64,000 bases of DNA from Saxidomus purpurata (taxonomy: Eukaryota; Mollusca; Bivalvia; Venerida; Veneridae). Positions 20,980-32,353 of this stretch are shown here, one piece after another. The translations under genes and the position numbers were made by a program. The stretch is taken from assembly GCA_022818135.1 (NCBI GenBank), contig JAFMSR010000037.1:372001-436000 (forward strand), given 5' to 3'. Every line of letters begins with the position of its first letter. Position 1 is the first letter of the stretch. The notes beneath the pieces were generated by a model. The model did no database searches, was not told where the DNA came from, and saw only the letters and a program-made list of their open reading frames with translations.

Positions 20980-21800
20980 GTGACAAGACTATGACAAACA
21001 TCCTGACCAAGTTTCATGACAATTAAGGCAAAAATGTGACCACTAGAGTGTTAACGAACTAAGTGTGGACGGACGACGGACATTCATCGATCCTAATAGC
21101 TCACCCTGAGCCAGCTCAGGTGAGCTAAAAATGCAACCTCTATTGCAAACACAAGGTTTTTCTATGATTTGACTGGGTAACCTAGTTTTTGACCCCAGAT
21201 GACCGATATTTGATCTCGACCTAAATTTCATCAAGGCGATCATACTGACAAAGTTTCATGAAAATCACATGAAAAATGAAAACTCAAATCTATACACAAC
21301 GTTTTTATATGATTTGTCCTTGTGACCTAGTTTCTGACCCAAGATGTCCCACATTATAACATGGTGTTGTGCATGACACAGGGTACGGGTAGCAATTTTT
21401 TCAAGCTTTTTCAAAATATTGACCGTGACCTTGACCAACTCACCCAAAAGACGAAAAGGATCATCTACATGTTGCAGACAATATTCTGAGCAAGTCTGAT
21501 GAAAGCTGAATAAAAATTGTTACATGCAAAGTGCTATCAAGGAAAATCTAACAGAGGTCATTGTGACCTTGACTTTTGACCCACTGACCCCCTACATATT
21601 GGAGGCAACCTTCTGAGAAAGTTTCATGATAGTCAAATTTGAATATTTTGACCTGTACAGTGTTATAAGGGAAAAGTTTAAGAACAGATGTACGGACAAG
21701 TCAACAGACAAACCACCATGGCATAAGTTCTGCCGAACGTTACCTCTAAAAATCACTACTTTTATTTGTTGTGAGTAAAATTCTCGCGTATAGGTCATAA
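20980..21800. repeat. Dispersed bivalve-type repeat region
   Basis: Noncoding sequence with the recurrent style found elsewhere in the window: tttcatga, gtgaccttgac, gagctcacc palindromes (tagctcaccctgagccagctcaggtgagct arranged as a hairpin around 21100-21127). No protein recognised. Nuclear-receptor-like half-sites TGACCTTGA are at 21426-21434 and 21564-21572. Confidence 0.6.
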
Positions 21801-22937
21801 TTTTTTTTTATAAAACAACATGATTAGGTACCTGGAGAGACACACCAATTGTTGCTTTTTTTCTGAAATTATTATTAGCTGCAAACAGAATCTCTCCATG
21901 TATGCTACATTGTCAAACAATTCACTTGTAATTTACTGAAAATAAAAAGAAAAAAATAGTACATCAAAATTTTCAGCATTGCAACTTACACATAATCATT
22001 ATACATATCACTTTCAATGAACTTTCAAGTTTACATCACCTTTACTGGACTTTATGTTTACATAGAGAAAAATTACGTGGACATTCCAGGAAAACAAGAT
22101 GTTTCTATCAAATAATGTTGTAGAAAAGTTCCTCAGAGTATTCATGTTTATAAGCAACACCGTAAGAAAATACTATACAACTTTTAAGATAATAATAGTA
22201 AGGAATTTGCTAGCTTACAGATTTAGGAACAAAGAAAGTACTTATGTCTGTATTTTAATTTAAAAGTGGATATTTTACCTTTAATTACACTAAAAATAAT
22301 ATTCAATGGCCATCAATTGACCAGTATATACAACAATAGAGGGAACAGACGAAACAGCCAAAATTGACTTACATTTACCACCAAAGGGTAGATTTAATTG
22401 TACATTACCCTTATTTCATCAATTATAAATTTTACCACATTGGAGAATTAAGTCATTTTTTGCATCAAAACATACAAAAAAATATCGCAAAATATTCAAT
22501 TGACCAGACTGAGTATTGACCACAATGGGAGAAAATTTTCAATTAACCACGTAGAGAGTGGCTAGATGAAACAACCAATACTGATGTATATATAATATTG
22601 ACCACTTTGGAGGTATTGACCAGGAGATTAAGCTGAACTTTACTTTTTATTCTTAATACTATCAATTTGAATTGTTAATTCATTATTCATATTAAGACAA
22701 CCAAAAGTGATCACAAAATATTCATTTTACCAGCAATCGGCCATATATTGACCACTTTGGGATTATTGACCAGGGTGACTATGACCGCACAACATTGCAA
22801 GTAAGACCATGTATATCTATTTTTGTTCTGAAAATAACCATCAAACTTGCTACATATGTAACATAATGCATTATATCAATTCCGAAATGAAAGAGAAACA
22901 AGTCTTCAATTGTTTTTAAGCAAGTTAACTCACATAC
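21800..22937. other. AT-rich noncoding with recurrent ttgacca motifs
   Basis: Contains repeated ttgaccacttt/ttgaccag phrases between 22310 and 22790 in irregular spacing, probably a decayed tandem or dispersed repeat. No gene recognised. Confidence 0.55.
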
Positions 22938-23044
22938 CAATGTGTTTTCCTTGCAGCTGCAGAATATTTGGCTTCAGAGCAGCAGTTGTCAGGCAGAGCA
23001 GGATGTGAAAATGGTTGAGATGACACTACAATATGCATGCTTTC
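22938..23044 (-). CDS. Candidate internal exon, unknown protein
   Basis: On the minus strand, a 107-bp open interval between an acceptor-like aaattttcag and a consensus donor gtatgtgag. It would encode about 35 residues (HIVVSSQPFSHPALPDNCC region), matching no family I recognise. Phase cannot be tested as no neighbouring exon was identified. Duplicate at 39857-39963. Confidence 0.3.
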
Positions 23045-23354
23045 CTGAAAATTTAGTACAAAACTTAAAATAACATAGTTACAGAAACAAGGTCTGAGTA
23101 TACACCGCAATTTTCTCTTGTTTACATATATCTTTCTTATTTACATTTTTCTCCCCTGAAATTGGTACACAACATCTTCTTGGTGGGTCATCTAAGAATA
23201 TTTCTTTTTCATGTTACAGAGCAGTGTTTAATGTTAACACAATCTGCACATAGGTGTATAGTGAAAAAAAGTTTACTCTTTTGTTTCAATATACAAATGT
23301 ATCGGTATCTATGGGAGCTGCCAGGTCCCTGTGGCTAGCATCAAATGTGACGGC

Positions 23355-23820
23355 AAATATTTATATAGAAATAATAGAACACCAACAACATAATATAATA
23401 AAATATGCAAAATTAATTAGTGAAACAATTTATTAATTACATCCATATCATAAAATTCTTCAAAACATTCGAAAAAGCTTGAAAATTCGCATCAAAGTCT
23501 TTTAACATTAACTGAATAATTTCTAAACCTTCTGTTTTGAAGTGCATGCAACATGTTCTGTCATCATGGTGACTGGTCATGGAGGTGAAATATTTATATA
23601 GAAATAATAGAACACCAACAACATAATATAATAAAATATGCAAAATTAATTTGTGAAACAATTTATTAATTACATCTATATCATAAAATTCTTCAAAACA
23701 TTCTAAAAAGCTTGAAAATTCGCATCAAAGTCTTTTAACATTAACTGAATAATTTCTTAACCTTCTGTTTTGAAGTGCATGCAACATGTTCTGTCATCAT
23801 GGTGACTGGTCATGGAGGTG
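23355..23820. repeat. Tandem duplication, 2 x 233 bp
   Basis: Unit 1 at 23355-23587 and unit 2 at 23588-23820, nearly identical (for example tccatatc versus tctatatc, ttcgaaaaag versus ttctaaaaag). Both contain aaatatttatatagaaat and end near catggaggtg. No coding content. Duplicate at 40274-40739. Confidence 0.9.
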
Positions 23821-24603
23821 AAATCATTTACAATTTTGGGAGGTGAAATGACTGGGGTGGGTCAGGGAGGGGTGTTCCCTCCAGACGGGAAAAAAATTGA
23901 GCTGTGTCTATGAAATGGTACAATTTCCAGCATCATATTTCACCATCTCTGAAGCACCAAACTTGCAACTGCAAAGTGTTCAGGTGGCAACAAAAACAAT
24001 GTCAAATACACAATCTTAGACATAGATAGATGTAAATACTAAATGTTCACTTATGTGATAAGAGAATACACTGTCACTGTGTCTATTATTAACGAGGACA
24101 AAAGTACCAGCTCGACCAAAAATGTATCTGCGGACTTGGCTGGGAAGGAGGGTCAACTGCAGCCCTATATAAAGCCCAGCTGGCACGACACATCTGTAAG
24201 TCTTTATTCATTTGGCGTTTCAGTGTGACCCCTTCACAGATCTGACTGTCACACCTTTGACTTTGTAGAACTGTAGCACAGATGCAAGACACACTATCTT
24301 TTTCTTTGCATATATATTACTCCAAATAATTGTACTCAGCGGGTGAATATCGTTATATTTTTTACTAGGCGCTATCCAGCCTCCGAGCGAAGATAACTAT
24401 AAAATGTCCGTATGCAAAATGGGTCTGCGTTTGAAGTCTTATTATTGAGACTAACTACAATGTAGGACTCTAGCCAGTAAAATGTCAACCTGTAAAATCG
24501 GTCTACCTTCAAAGTGTAAATAGTAAGACTAAACTTGCAACTATCATAATCATGATGAAAGTCCTAGTTACACACCTATTTGGGTCGTAATAGCCGAAGC
24601 AAT

Positions 24604-24713
24604 CCAAAACGTCCCCAAACCAAAACGTCCCCTGACCAAAACGTCCCGAAAATGACCAAAACGTCCCCCCATAATGACCAAAACGTCCCCGAAATGGCCA
24701 AAACGTCCCCAAA
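24604..24713. repeat. ccaaaacgtcccc motif array, six units
   Basis: Six copies of ccaaaacgtccc with short variable spacers (9-20 bp period). Translated on the minus strand it gives a Gly/Phe-rich frame that is an artefact. Related motifs recur at 25094-25402 and, inverted, at about 24767-24782. Duplicate at 41524-41633. Confidence 0.85.
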
Positions 24714-24920
24714 TTAGAAAAGATGACAAAATGTAATTTAAAACCCTTACTTTACATAAAAATGTGCGGACGTTTTGGACATGTATATTATTTGAAAAAT
24801 AAAAAAAAATCGGTTTTATGTCGTTAATTGCATTATTTTGCGTTAATTTAAAAATATTTTGAAACTTATTCTGCATTGCTCTAAATAATTATTTATCATT
24901 TGTTAGATTATATGTGATTT

Positions 24921-24996
24921 ACTTTTTCATGTACTAATGTATAGTGCTTTTCAATAATACTTTTTCATGTACTAATGTATAGTGCTTTTCAATTCG
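24921..24996. repeat. Tandem duplication, 2 x 38 bp
   Basis: actttttcatgtactaat repeated with a 38-bp period, perfect apart from the ends. Duplicate at 41841-41916. Confidence 0.9.
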
Positions 24997-25093
24997 TGTT
25001 ATTTGTTTGTTTTCATCAGTGGTTTTTGTCACATTTATAATTGAAACAAAACTATAAATAAATTAATAAAACAAACTTGTTGTTTTGCAGACT

Positions 25094-25402
25094 TTAGTTG
25101 TAAAATGTCCCCATTGTCGGAAACGTCCCCTGTCTCCAATTGTCCCCTGTCTCCGACAAAACACTTAAATCGAAAGCGATTAATAACAGTTGTCAAATGT
25201 CCCCAAAGTCCAAAACGTCCCTAGTTACCAATTTAAACTATGTCGCCATCGACAAAGCTCTTAATTCAGGAGCGATAAATTAAAGTTGTAAAATGTCCCC
25301 AATGTCCCCACTGTCCAAAACGTCCCCAGTCAACAATACCAGCGATGTCCAAAACGTCCCCATTGACAAAGCACTTAATTCGAAAGCGATTGATAAAAGT
25401 TA
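25094..25402. repeat. Degenerate tandem array with tgtcccc/cgtcccc motifs
   Basis: Three imperfect units of about 95-113 bp, each with cacttaa-tcgaaagcgat followed by agttgt and a cluster of gtcccc words. Related motifs occur at 28065-28080 and around 55568-55620. Duplicate at 42014-42322. Confidence 0.75.
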
Positions 25403-25657
25403 CAGACATAAAGGGGACCACAGACACCGTCAGTCATCTTCACAAAAACTATTGAGAATGTAGATCTGGTTCCGACTTCTCAAAAATAAAATGCCGCTCG
25501 GAAAATGATGATGGGGCAGTGGCCGACAAGCCTTCTACGGTAATGGCGTGTACTGTACTGTAGATCTAATTAATGACAATAACGGACACCAAGTTGTAAA
25601 CGAAAATAGATGTTTTATCTTGTGAATATTTAGCATCGACCAAGAAACGTTGACTCA

Positions 25658-25815
25658 CCTTTATAATTTGTCTTATCCGAAGAAAACAACAATTTACAAC
25701 CACTAGGAGAATTCTATGCTGATTGTTCTTCTGTTGATCCCCATTGATCCTAGAGTCTATTATTTCTCCCTGCACACTTGTTTCTCGATGCCATGTCCAA
25801 CCTCAACAGCGTTTA
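25658..25815 (-). CDS. Candidate 5' exon with consensus donor, unknown protein
   Basis: On the minus strand the sequence reaches ataaag followed by gtgagt, a perfect donor, at 25657. Upstream, two TGACGTCA palindromes and a near match lie within about 80 bp (25837-25915), as in a CRE-type promoter. Two short frames are possible: an ATG in a good context (gacatgg, about 25797) stops after 14 codons, and another frame is open across the interval. It could be a noncoding first exon. Duplicate at 42578-42735. Confidence 0.25.
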
Positions 25816-25836
25816 GAATAAGTGTAGATGACAATG

Positions 25837-25877
25837 ACGTCATAGCGTTTTCGTCATAGGGCTTTGACGTCATTAAA
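25837..25877. promoter_or_regulatory. Cluster of CRE-like TGACGTCA sites
   Basis: Perfect palindromic CRE/ATF sites at about 25837 and 25866, 30 bp apart, and a degenerate tgatgtca near 25907. They lie upstream of the minus-strand donor-bearing interval at 25658-25815. Duplicate about 42757-42797. Confidence 0.35.
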
Positions 25878-25915
25878 TAGAACGTGCTACCTTTCCTATA
25901 GCTTTGATGTCACTG

Positions 25916-26953
25916 ATCCAGAGTAAACAAATGTTGAGTGATTTGATATTTTGGCAGTTTCAAAAAAATCAGCAGTGAAACTAGATCTCTGGAAATTTCA
26001 GGTAATAATCTAAAGTTTACAATACTTTTGTGTACTTCGCCATACTTGATAAAAACGAACCTGGTAGATCTAAAGAATGCTAAGTTGCTAACCAGCAACA
26101 ACAGTGTCAATCATCAATGTTGCCATAGCATGATCATGATGATAGATCAACAACTTAACACTGTCTTGGCCAACAATGAAACAACAAGAAAATAGATCTC
26201 TATATTAAATATGAAAAAGCCCTAGCGCACAATTAGTTGGGCTAATGATCTACCTATAGTGAAAAAATGACCAGTCTAAGAAATAGTGACTAACTTTCAG
26301 ATCTGAAAGGTAGCAAATGTCTTCATATTTTATGAGATTATCTCAGATATGGTAAACAGCTTCTTGTTCCATAATCACTGTGGATGAACGACCACCGGAT
26401 ATTGGGACAAAAGTGAGCACAGATAATTAGTTTTCGCGAGTAACGTGTAACAACTGGGGTAAGTTAAAACCCGATTTTCACTCTGATGCATATCATATTG
26501 TGTCTATTTGTGCGTTTTCAGATACTCTAATGACTGTTCAAGCCGAATGTATTCTCGTTGTGCAACATATATATGTTGAAATGTTGAAATTATCCAAAAC
26601 AAATAGTTTGCTCACTCAAAAAATCTCGACCGTTGGCAAAGTATGCCGTTTCATTTGATAAATAATTAACATATGAATAATCTGAATACGGCATACCATT
26701 TGACTAACGACAGCATATTAATGGTTAAAATTTCATCATTTAAGACGAAAGAATAGCGGAGATACGGTTCTCGAAACATTTCAATTACTGTACTGGGTAT
26801 TGGCTTAACGTGTACTGAGTCTTGACGAAGTGAGCGAATCACTGTACTGAGTATTGCATCAATAAATGAGTAAAAAATAAAAATTTTGAAACTGGAAATG
26901 TATTTAATTGCTATCAGTTGAAGGTATGAATTCAGGAAGTGTGTTGTTTCGCA
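25916..26953. other. Noncoding, no gene recognised
   Basis: Contains a small inverted repeat (gtatgccgt / acggcatac, about 26641-26697) and repeated ctgtactgagtattg phrases at about 26788-26855. No protein recognised. Confidence 0.5.
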
Positions 26954-27048
26954 CAAAAACAAAAATAATATCAAACAGGGAATGCCACGTACCAAAAACG
27001 CAGCCTCCCCAAAACGAGCCCCACAGCACCCAGAAGTGCACACCACCA

Positions 27049-27079
<31 letters not shown>

Positions 27080-27337
27080 CACACGACATACAGACGCAAT
27101 CATGTACACACACACACATATACACTACCAACACACAATAGCATACAAAGCAAACACACGAGGACAAAACGAACAATTAAAGGAACACAGTGGGGCACCG
27201 CCTTGGAACGGTCAGTGGCAAAAACACCACTGGGGAGCTTAAACCGGTTTATGGTGCGCACCCAACCTCACTCTTACCCCAACCATGTTCCAAAGTCACA
27301 GGACAGTGTAAATAAAAGTAATCCCTGCTAGGTGAAT
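26954..27337 (-). mobile_element. TG-core retroposon, copy 8 (full-length type)
   Basis: Minus-oriented. It contains the whole known left part (to attcacctagcagg) and the 3' module, with an imperfect (TG)n at about 27052-27085. With copy 2 it defines the longest recognisable form, about 390-410 bp. No clear target-site duplication was seen. Confidence 0.88.
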
Positions 27338-28452
27338 CTCTAACACACGCAATGGAAACAAAAGGCATGGTATGTAAAACACAAAAATGCTCGTGTATAA
27401 ATATATAAAAAGAAAACCTTGAGAACCAAAAAACGTATGTACTCAATGCCTTTGCAGAAGGCAGAGCACCAAGAGAAACACCCTTAAGGGCCCGACGAAA
27501 CAGGCCAGAGGACAGAAATCAAAACAGTTTCGTCCCAGTGGGATTTAAAAACTGCCCATCACAGAGTCCTCCCCCTCTTCCGTCAGACACAATCAAAGAG
27601 GGAAGCATAGCGTCCAACTGTAAACGGGTTGAACACCAAACAAGTCATCTTAAACGTTGATAATTTATACTATAAAAGTGTATTATAAAGTGTTTTGTCT
27701 GGCGTTTAGAGTATTAGACACACATTAGACACACATGTACAATTATACTTATATTTTTTAATTTTCACCAAATAATCAACAATATTGCGTGTAAATGGAT
27801 ATGCTGTACAGTACTGCACTAACCACTCAATGACTCAAACATGAAGTGACTTTGAATATTATCTACAACTACTAAACATTCGTCTAAAATACGTATAAGT
27901 TGTAAGATAAAATGCAGTGTTTTGTTGTAGTTAATACAAAATAGCGGAACTCTCTGCCACAATTCCATTGTGTGTGTGTGTGTGTGTGTGTGTGACCTTG
28001 CGTACATATGACAGTGGGTACAACTATCAGTAATAACAGCAACCAGTGGGGACTTGGTGGTACATTGGGGACGTCCCCAGTCGTCAACATAACAAAACTG
28101 TCCAAAATCGCTTATTTTTGCACGAAAAACGAAATAAAATATTCAAATTGTCAAGTCCCATTGACCCCTCTATCTCCTGATTTTTTTCCCTGTAGTGTGT
28201 CATCTTTTAAAGTGCTGACTATTTTCTCTTCATCAGATTACACACTCGCGCACGCGCATTAATCATCGCGTGCTCTGACGTCAATAACATGACATTTTGA
28301 AAACAACATGGCCGACTTCTACCACTGACATTGATACAGGTCATAGTTAATCAGGAAAAACAAGGTGAAATGCCATTTTTTCTCATACGTTTATTAATTT
28401 AATGTACTGTAGAAAACGAGGATCATTCGCTGAAACAAGTTTACAGTGCCCA
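27338..28452. other. Noncoding with a short (TG)n
   Basis: A (TG)n tract lies at about 27969-27993, and ggggacgtcccc, a palindromic relative of the CGTCCCC motif, at about 28067-28078. No gene recognised. Confidence 0.5.
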
Positions 28453-28610
28453 GGGGCGTAGCTAGACCTATTTGTAATATACGCACAGATTTTGCTGGGG
28501 GCCAGGGGGCGCTAGGACCCCCGGTGGGTCCAGGGATAGGGGTTAATCCAGGGGACCGGAGGCCCCCGGAAGCTCTGTGGTTTTAGAAATTTCTGAACGA
28601 TTCAGATGCG
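28453..28610 (+). repeat. hAT-like terminal segment (solo end)
   Basis: caggggcgtagctaga resembles the CAGGGGCGTA-type terminal inverted repeat of some hAT transposons, followed by a GC-rich stretch (gggggccagggggcgctagg). I did not find a matching opposite end, so it may be a relic. Duplicate at 45373-45530. Confidence 0.45.
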
Positions 28611-28962
28611 TTTCCAAAGAACCTATGGGTCTATTGTAGACGAAACAAAAGTTGATATGAAATGAAATTACAAAACTGTCAAACGTTGAAAAATTCTCTC
28701 GCCCAGTCCGTGTGATATGAAAACTGTTTTAATTTGGAAAAACATGGCCCTGATACAAACTCTCTAGCGGCCCGCTCCCCCTATATACTAGTATCCTGTC
28801 TTCTCGTATTCTCAGGGGGCTAAGCGTGCAAATTTGTTACCTATAAAATAGTACACATTTTAGCAAAATTATTTACATGTTATTTGATAGAAAAAATACT
28901 CATCTTTCAGTTGGTATTATCATAAATTGCATGATTTTTCTCCTAATGTAAATTTTGTTGCA

Positions 28963-29160
28963 GTATCTGAGGTCACCCTCATACTCAGAAATGGGAAGAA
29001 GGTTTCTCAGGGATTTATGTTTAAGTCTCGGGCATTGCCACATTGTAGAATCCAAAAAACTTATAGATGCCAAGGTGCATAGCTTGGCAAAATATGTTAC
29101 AAATAACATAAAAATAATAATGGTAGACAGCAGAATAAAACAATATGGGCACTTTTACTA
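28963..29160 (+). CDS. Candidate exon or old coding relic, unknown protein
   Basis: An acceptor-like ttttgttgcag precedes a frame containing VTLILRNGKKVSQGF and later KLIDAKVHSLAKYVTNN. An A6 run at about 29054-29059 breaks it in this copy, whereas the duplicate has A5 and stays open (about 45883-46080). One of the two is therefore a homopolymer error. No family recognised. Confidence 0.3.
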
Positions 29161-29414
29161 ACCCCACCACAAACAAATAAGGAAATTTCAGCATTTTCAG
29201 TAAAATGCCAATATTATCGTTAATTTTCAGTCAAATCACTTGAAACTTTTTTGTGCCAGTTTTGTATCATATCTCTGTAAATGATAACTACAAGCTAGCG
29301 GTCCTGCAATATTAAAATTATTTAAGATCGCGGCACGAGCCTGCAGAACTAGGACTTACAACTCTCACAGCATGTAAATATTATGCATGCACCAACTTGT
29401 TTGGAATTTTTGTT

Positions 29415-29871
29415 GGTATGAGACGCCTAAATACATTTCCATAGACTTACATTATAAGGATTTCTTCCGGTGCGACTACCCAAAATCTCACCGACTGCTG
29501 AAATGAACTTTATTTTGTAGAATCATCCTAGTCCCACATAAAAATAACAAAATTTATATATGTGATCCAATACTTTATGCCAGTAATTTGGAGCTCAATG
29601 ACACCACCCCCATTTTTGTGGCAGTTTTAGTGGTCACCGACCAAATATGTCAGTATTTTCAAATACCCAATATTTTGATTATAATTTATATCCAGATTTT
29701 TCTCTTCATATTTCATTTGTGATCTATCATGCAGCGATTATTTCAAACTAATTTTTCTTGTACATCCACTTAGTTTCAGCCAATCAGCAATCAAACACAT
29801 AGTGTAGGTCTGCATGTTCCCTAGACAAAATAACCTGCTTCCGGTTTTCACCGATTTAGGCGTCTCATACC
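29415..29871. mobile_element. 457-bp MITE with perfect 18-bp terminal inverted repeats
   Basis: ggtatgagacgcctaaat at 29415-29432 is the exact reverse complement of 29854-29871. The interior is AT-rich with no coding capacity. No unambiguous target-site duplication is visible, so the superfamily is unknown. Duplicate 46334-46790. Confidence 0.85.
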
Positions 29872-30235
29872 TAAATTTTGGAATGATAGAAAGTTTTTGG
29901 ACAAAAGTAAGTGGCTTGATGTCTTTTCTGACAAAAGTAACTGGCAGTATTGTTCAAGTTCTGTTCTAGCTGTCTCTTTAAGGGAACAATTACAATATTT
30001 GACTACAAAACAAATTGTGTCGAGTTTATTTGTCACAAGTTTTCATGACTTTCAGGTGGGGGAAGGTTTTACTTTTAGAGCTAAATAAAAATAGCTATAA
30101 AGGCTATATATGTCTACATAATGAACAAAAGAAATGCACATTTTCCTTACCCTCACACAAAATACTAATTAGTGCATTCTGTCACTAAGTCCACATATTT
30201 GTTACAAATTTCTACACATGAACAGATGAAGTGAT

Positions 30236-31980
30236 CAGGAGCGTAACTAGGCGTATTCCTGTACGCCCATGCGTACAGGTCGCTTCCGTATTCGAAAAAA
30301 AAGCAGGGCTTAAACTTCGAAAACAGTAATAAAAATCAGAGGCTTAGGGGGGTAGGGCACATATATACTGTCTCTGTGGCTTGCCAGAACTCTGTTTTCG
30401 AATTTGTGTTTGTCTTGATGCAGGGCCATGGTCGGTTCTGTGCCCCAAAACTTCTTCCATTAAAGGTATTTTTGGATTTATTTTCTTAATCAGGTATAGA
30501 ATAATAGTTTATGTCATGAGCACGCGGTTCAGATCGAAATAATAGCATGAGCACGCGGTTTAGATCGAAATATCCGTCACCGAGGGCCGTAACTGTTTCC
30601 ATTTCCATCTGAACCAAATGTCTCGTGATAGCAACATTTTCGTGCATACCGTCTTGCACTTTAAAGTAGATTTATAAATGCAAAATGATACATTTTCATA
30701 TGAAACAAACGATATTTAGACGTTAACGTTTGGGAAAGTGACGTCACAATGTTTATAACGTTACGTCACAAGTAATTCATGAGAGCCATTTGGCATAGGA
30801 GGGGGGCAGGCCAATTTTTCCGGCATGGTTAAAATCAATGGAAATGCCGATCCGATATGCATTAGTGTATAGTTTACTGATCTAATTAATGAATTAAGAA
30901 ACACATTTGGCAACATTTGCGGTTTTATGCAGGTTCAGAATGACGGTCTTCCCCGTGAGAGTATCGAGGCCGTGTACCAAGCCTTCCACGCATGCCTAGA
31001 TGTGGACGAAACAATTTTTGTCCGCGAGTTACAGCTGTGGCATATGTGGTGGACGGACGCGACGCTGGCGGTTGACCGTCCAGCTGCCCCACTGTCTCTA
31101 GCGGAATCAATTACGCTTGCAGGCAAAGCCCTTTACCCAAGCGTACGACACTGTCTGACCCTTTTAATGATCATGCCGGAGCCGAACGGTCGTTTTCGGT
31201 AATGAGACGGGTCAAGACATACTTGAGAAGTACGATGGGTACTGAGCGTCTGTCAGGTCTTGGTTTCATGAATGTCTATAGAGAAAGGGAAATCAGTGCC
31301 GAGCGTGTTAGGGACGCAAGTTCCCAAGGTCGCTCGTGAAAAGACACAGGGATCGTGTATTTGACAGTGAGGTCCCCAAAGATACTTTATGTAACATATT
31401 TGACGTTGTAAGCATTCAATAACAAATCTATATTTTTGTTTTGATATATAACTAGTGTAATAACATTATGACATAACGTCATTTCGCTGTTAAAGCGCGT
31501 CGGCGCTCTTTATAAGAATCTTTTCTAGTAATTGATGCTTTTCTTTGATATATGACAACATTTCAAATTTTTCATAAATAGAACATTACATTCGTGGTCA
31601 TTATATATATTGAGCAGAGCCTCGTATTATATCAATTTAAGTAACTCGTTTAATATTTTCGATATAATAATGACCACACATGCGATATCTTCTATGTATC
31701 AACTAGCAGGGGAGAAACAACACTTGTTTATAGGTATGTTTAATAGAAAATAATAAAAATGAAAAAAATAACCTAAAGTTTAAATTTGATAAAATCAGTT
31801 ATGTTCTTATATAAACATTTAAATTGTTTTGATTTTTTCACCAAAATATGTCGTCAATGTAGCCCCTGGATAGTCACGAAATGCCAGGAAATCGCTTCCT
31901 TCTCACAAATTTTTTCGGGGGCATGCCCCCAAACCCCCTAAAAAGTGAATACATCTCAATTTGACCCAGTTACGCCCCTG
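30236..31980 (+). mobile_element. hAT transposon remnant
   Basis: Left end caggagcgtaactagg (30236) and right end cccagttacgcccctg (ending 31980) are imperfect inverted repeats of the CAGGGGCGTAACTGGG type. Flanking octamers gaagtgat and gcaattat match at only 5 of 8 positions, so the duplication is decayed. It carries only the 3' part of a transposase gene (see 30927-31339). The total of 1.75 kb shows a large internal deletion. Duplicate 47155-48903. Confidence 0.7.
30927..31339 (+). pseudogene. hAT transposase C-terminal region with dimerisation domain
   Basis: An open frame (30927-31202) ends in KALYPSVRHCLTLLMIMP. After a frameshift near 31172 the next frame reads GAERSFSVMRRVKTYLRSTM, then GTERLSGLGFMNVYRERE, and stops at 31339. 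This is the hAT C-terminal dimerisation region, as in ZMYM/52K-repressor-like animal hAT derivatives. The catalytic N-terminal part is absent. GC content is higher than in the surrounding DNA. Duplicate 47846-48258. Confidence 0.8.
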
Positions 31981-32353
31981 GCAATTATTTACCATTGCAA
32001 TAATTAATTGTTGCTTGTTCAGTTGAAAAATGTATGCCTAGTTATTCCAGTAATCACAACAGCTTGTATAAACACCTAGGATGCCATTGAGGCCATTGCA
32101 ATTTGATTATATGTTGAGCATCCCAGGCTGGTAGGTTTTTAGCTAAAATAACTTCAGCGTACCCAGTTAATATGCTTGACAGAACGGGTATGCTGAAGCT
32201 TACTCTGTAGGGAAATCGTACCAATAATCATGTCAGAAATCTGACACGTTTGCATTTCAGTATTTCATGAGCAATAAGTGAAAACAATAAATAATTTTAT
32301 TAATCAGACTATATAATCTTTTAATTTGCCAAATTTGAATATCAAATTTTATC

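Noticed and set aside
23355..23820. CRISPR-like array
   Set aside because: Two long adjacent units without short spacers, in eukaryotic DNA. It is a plain tandem duplication.
24155..24215. TATA-box promoter (tatataaagccc)
   Set aside because: The motif is good, but no start codon, transcript frame or conserved initiator follows. A chance occurrence in AT-rich DNA is likely.
24509..24876. Gly/Phe-rich protein (repeated GRFGH/GTFW)
   Set aside because: It is the reverse translation of the ccaaaacgtcccc array. Frames shift between units and there is no start context.
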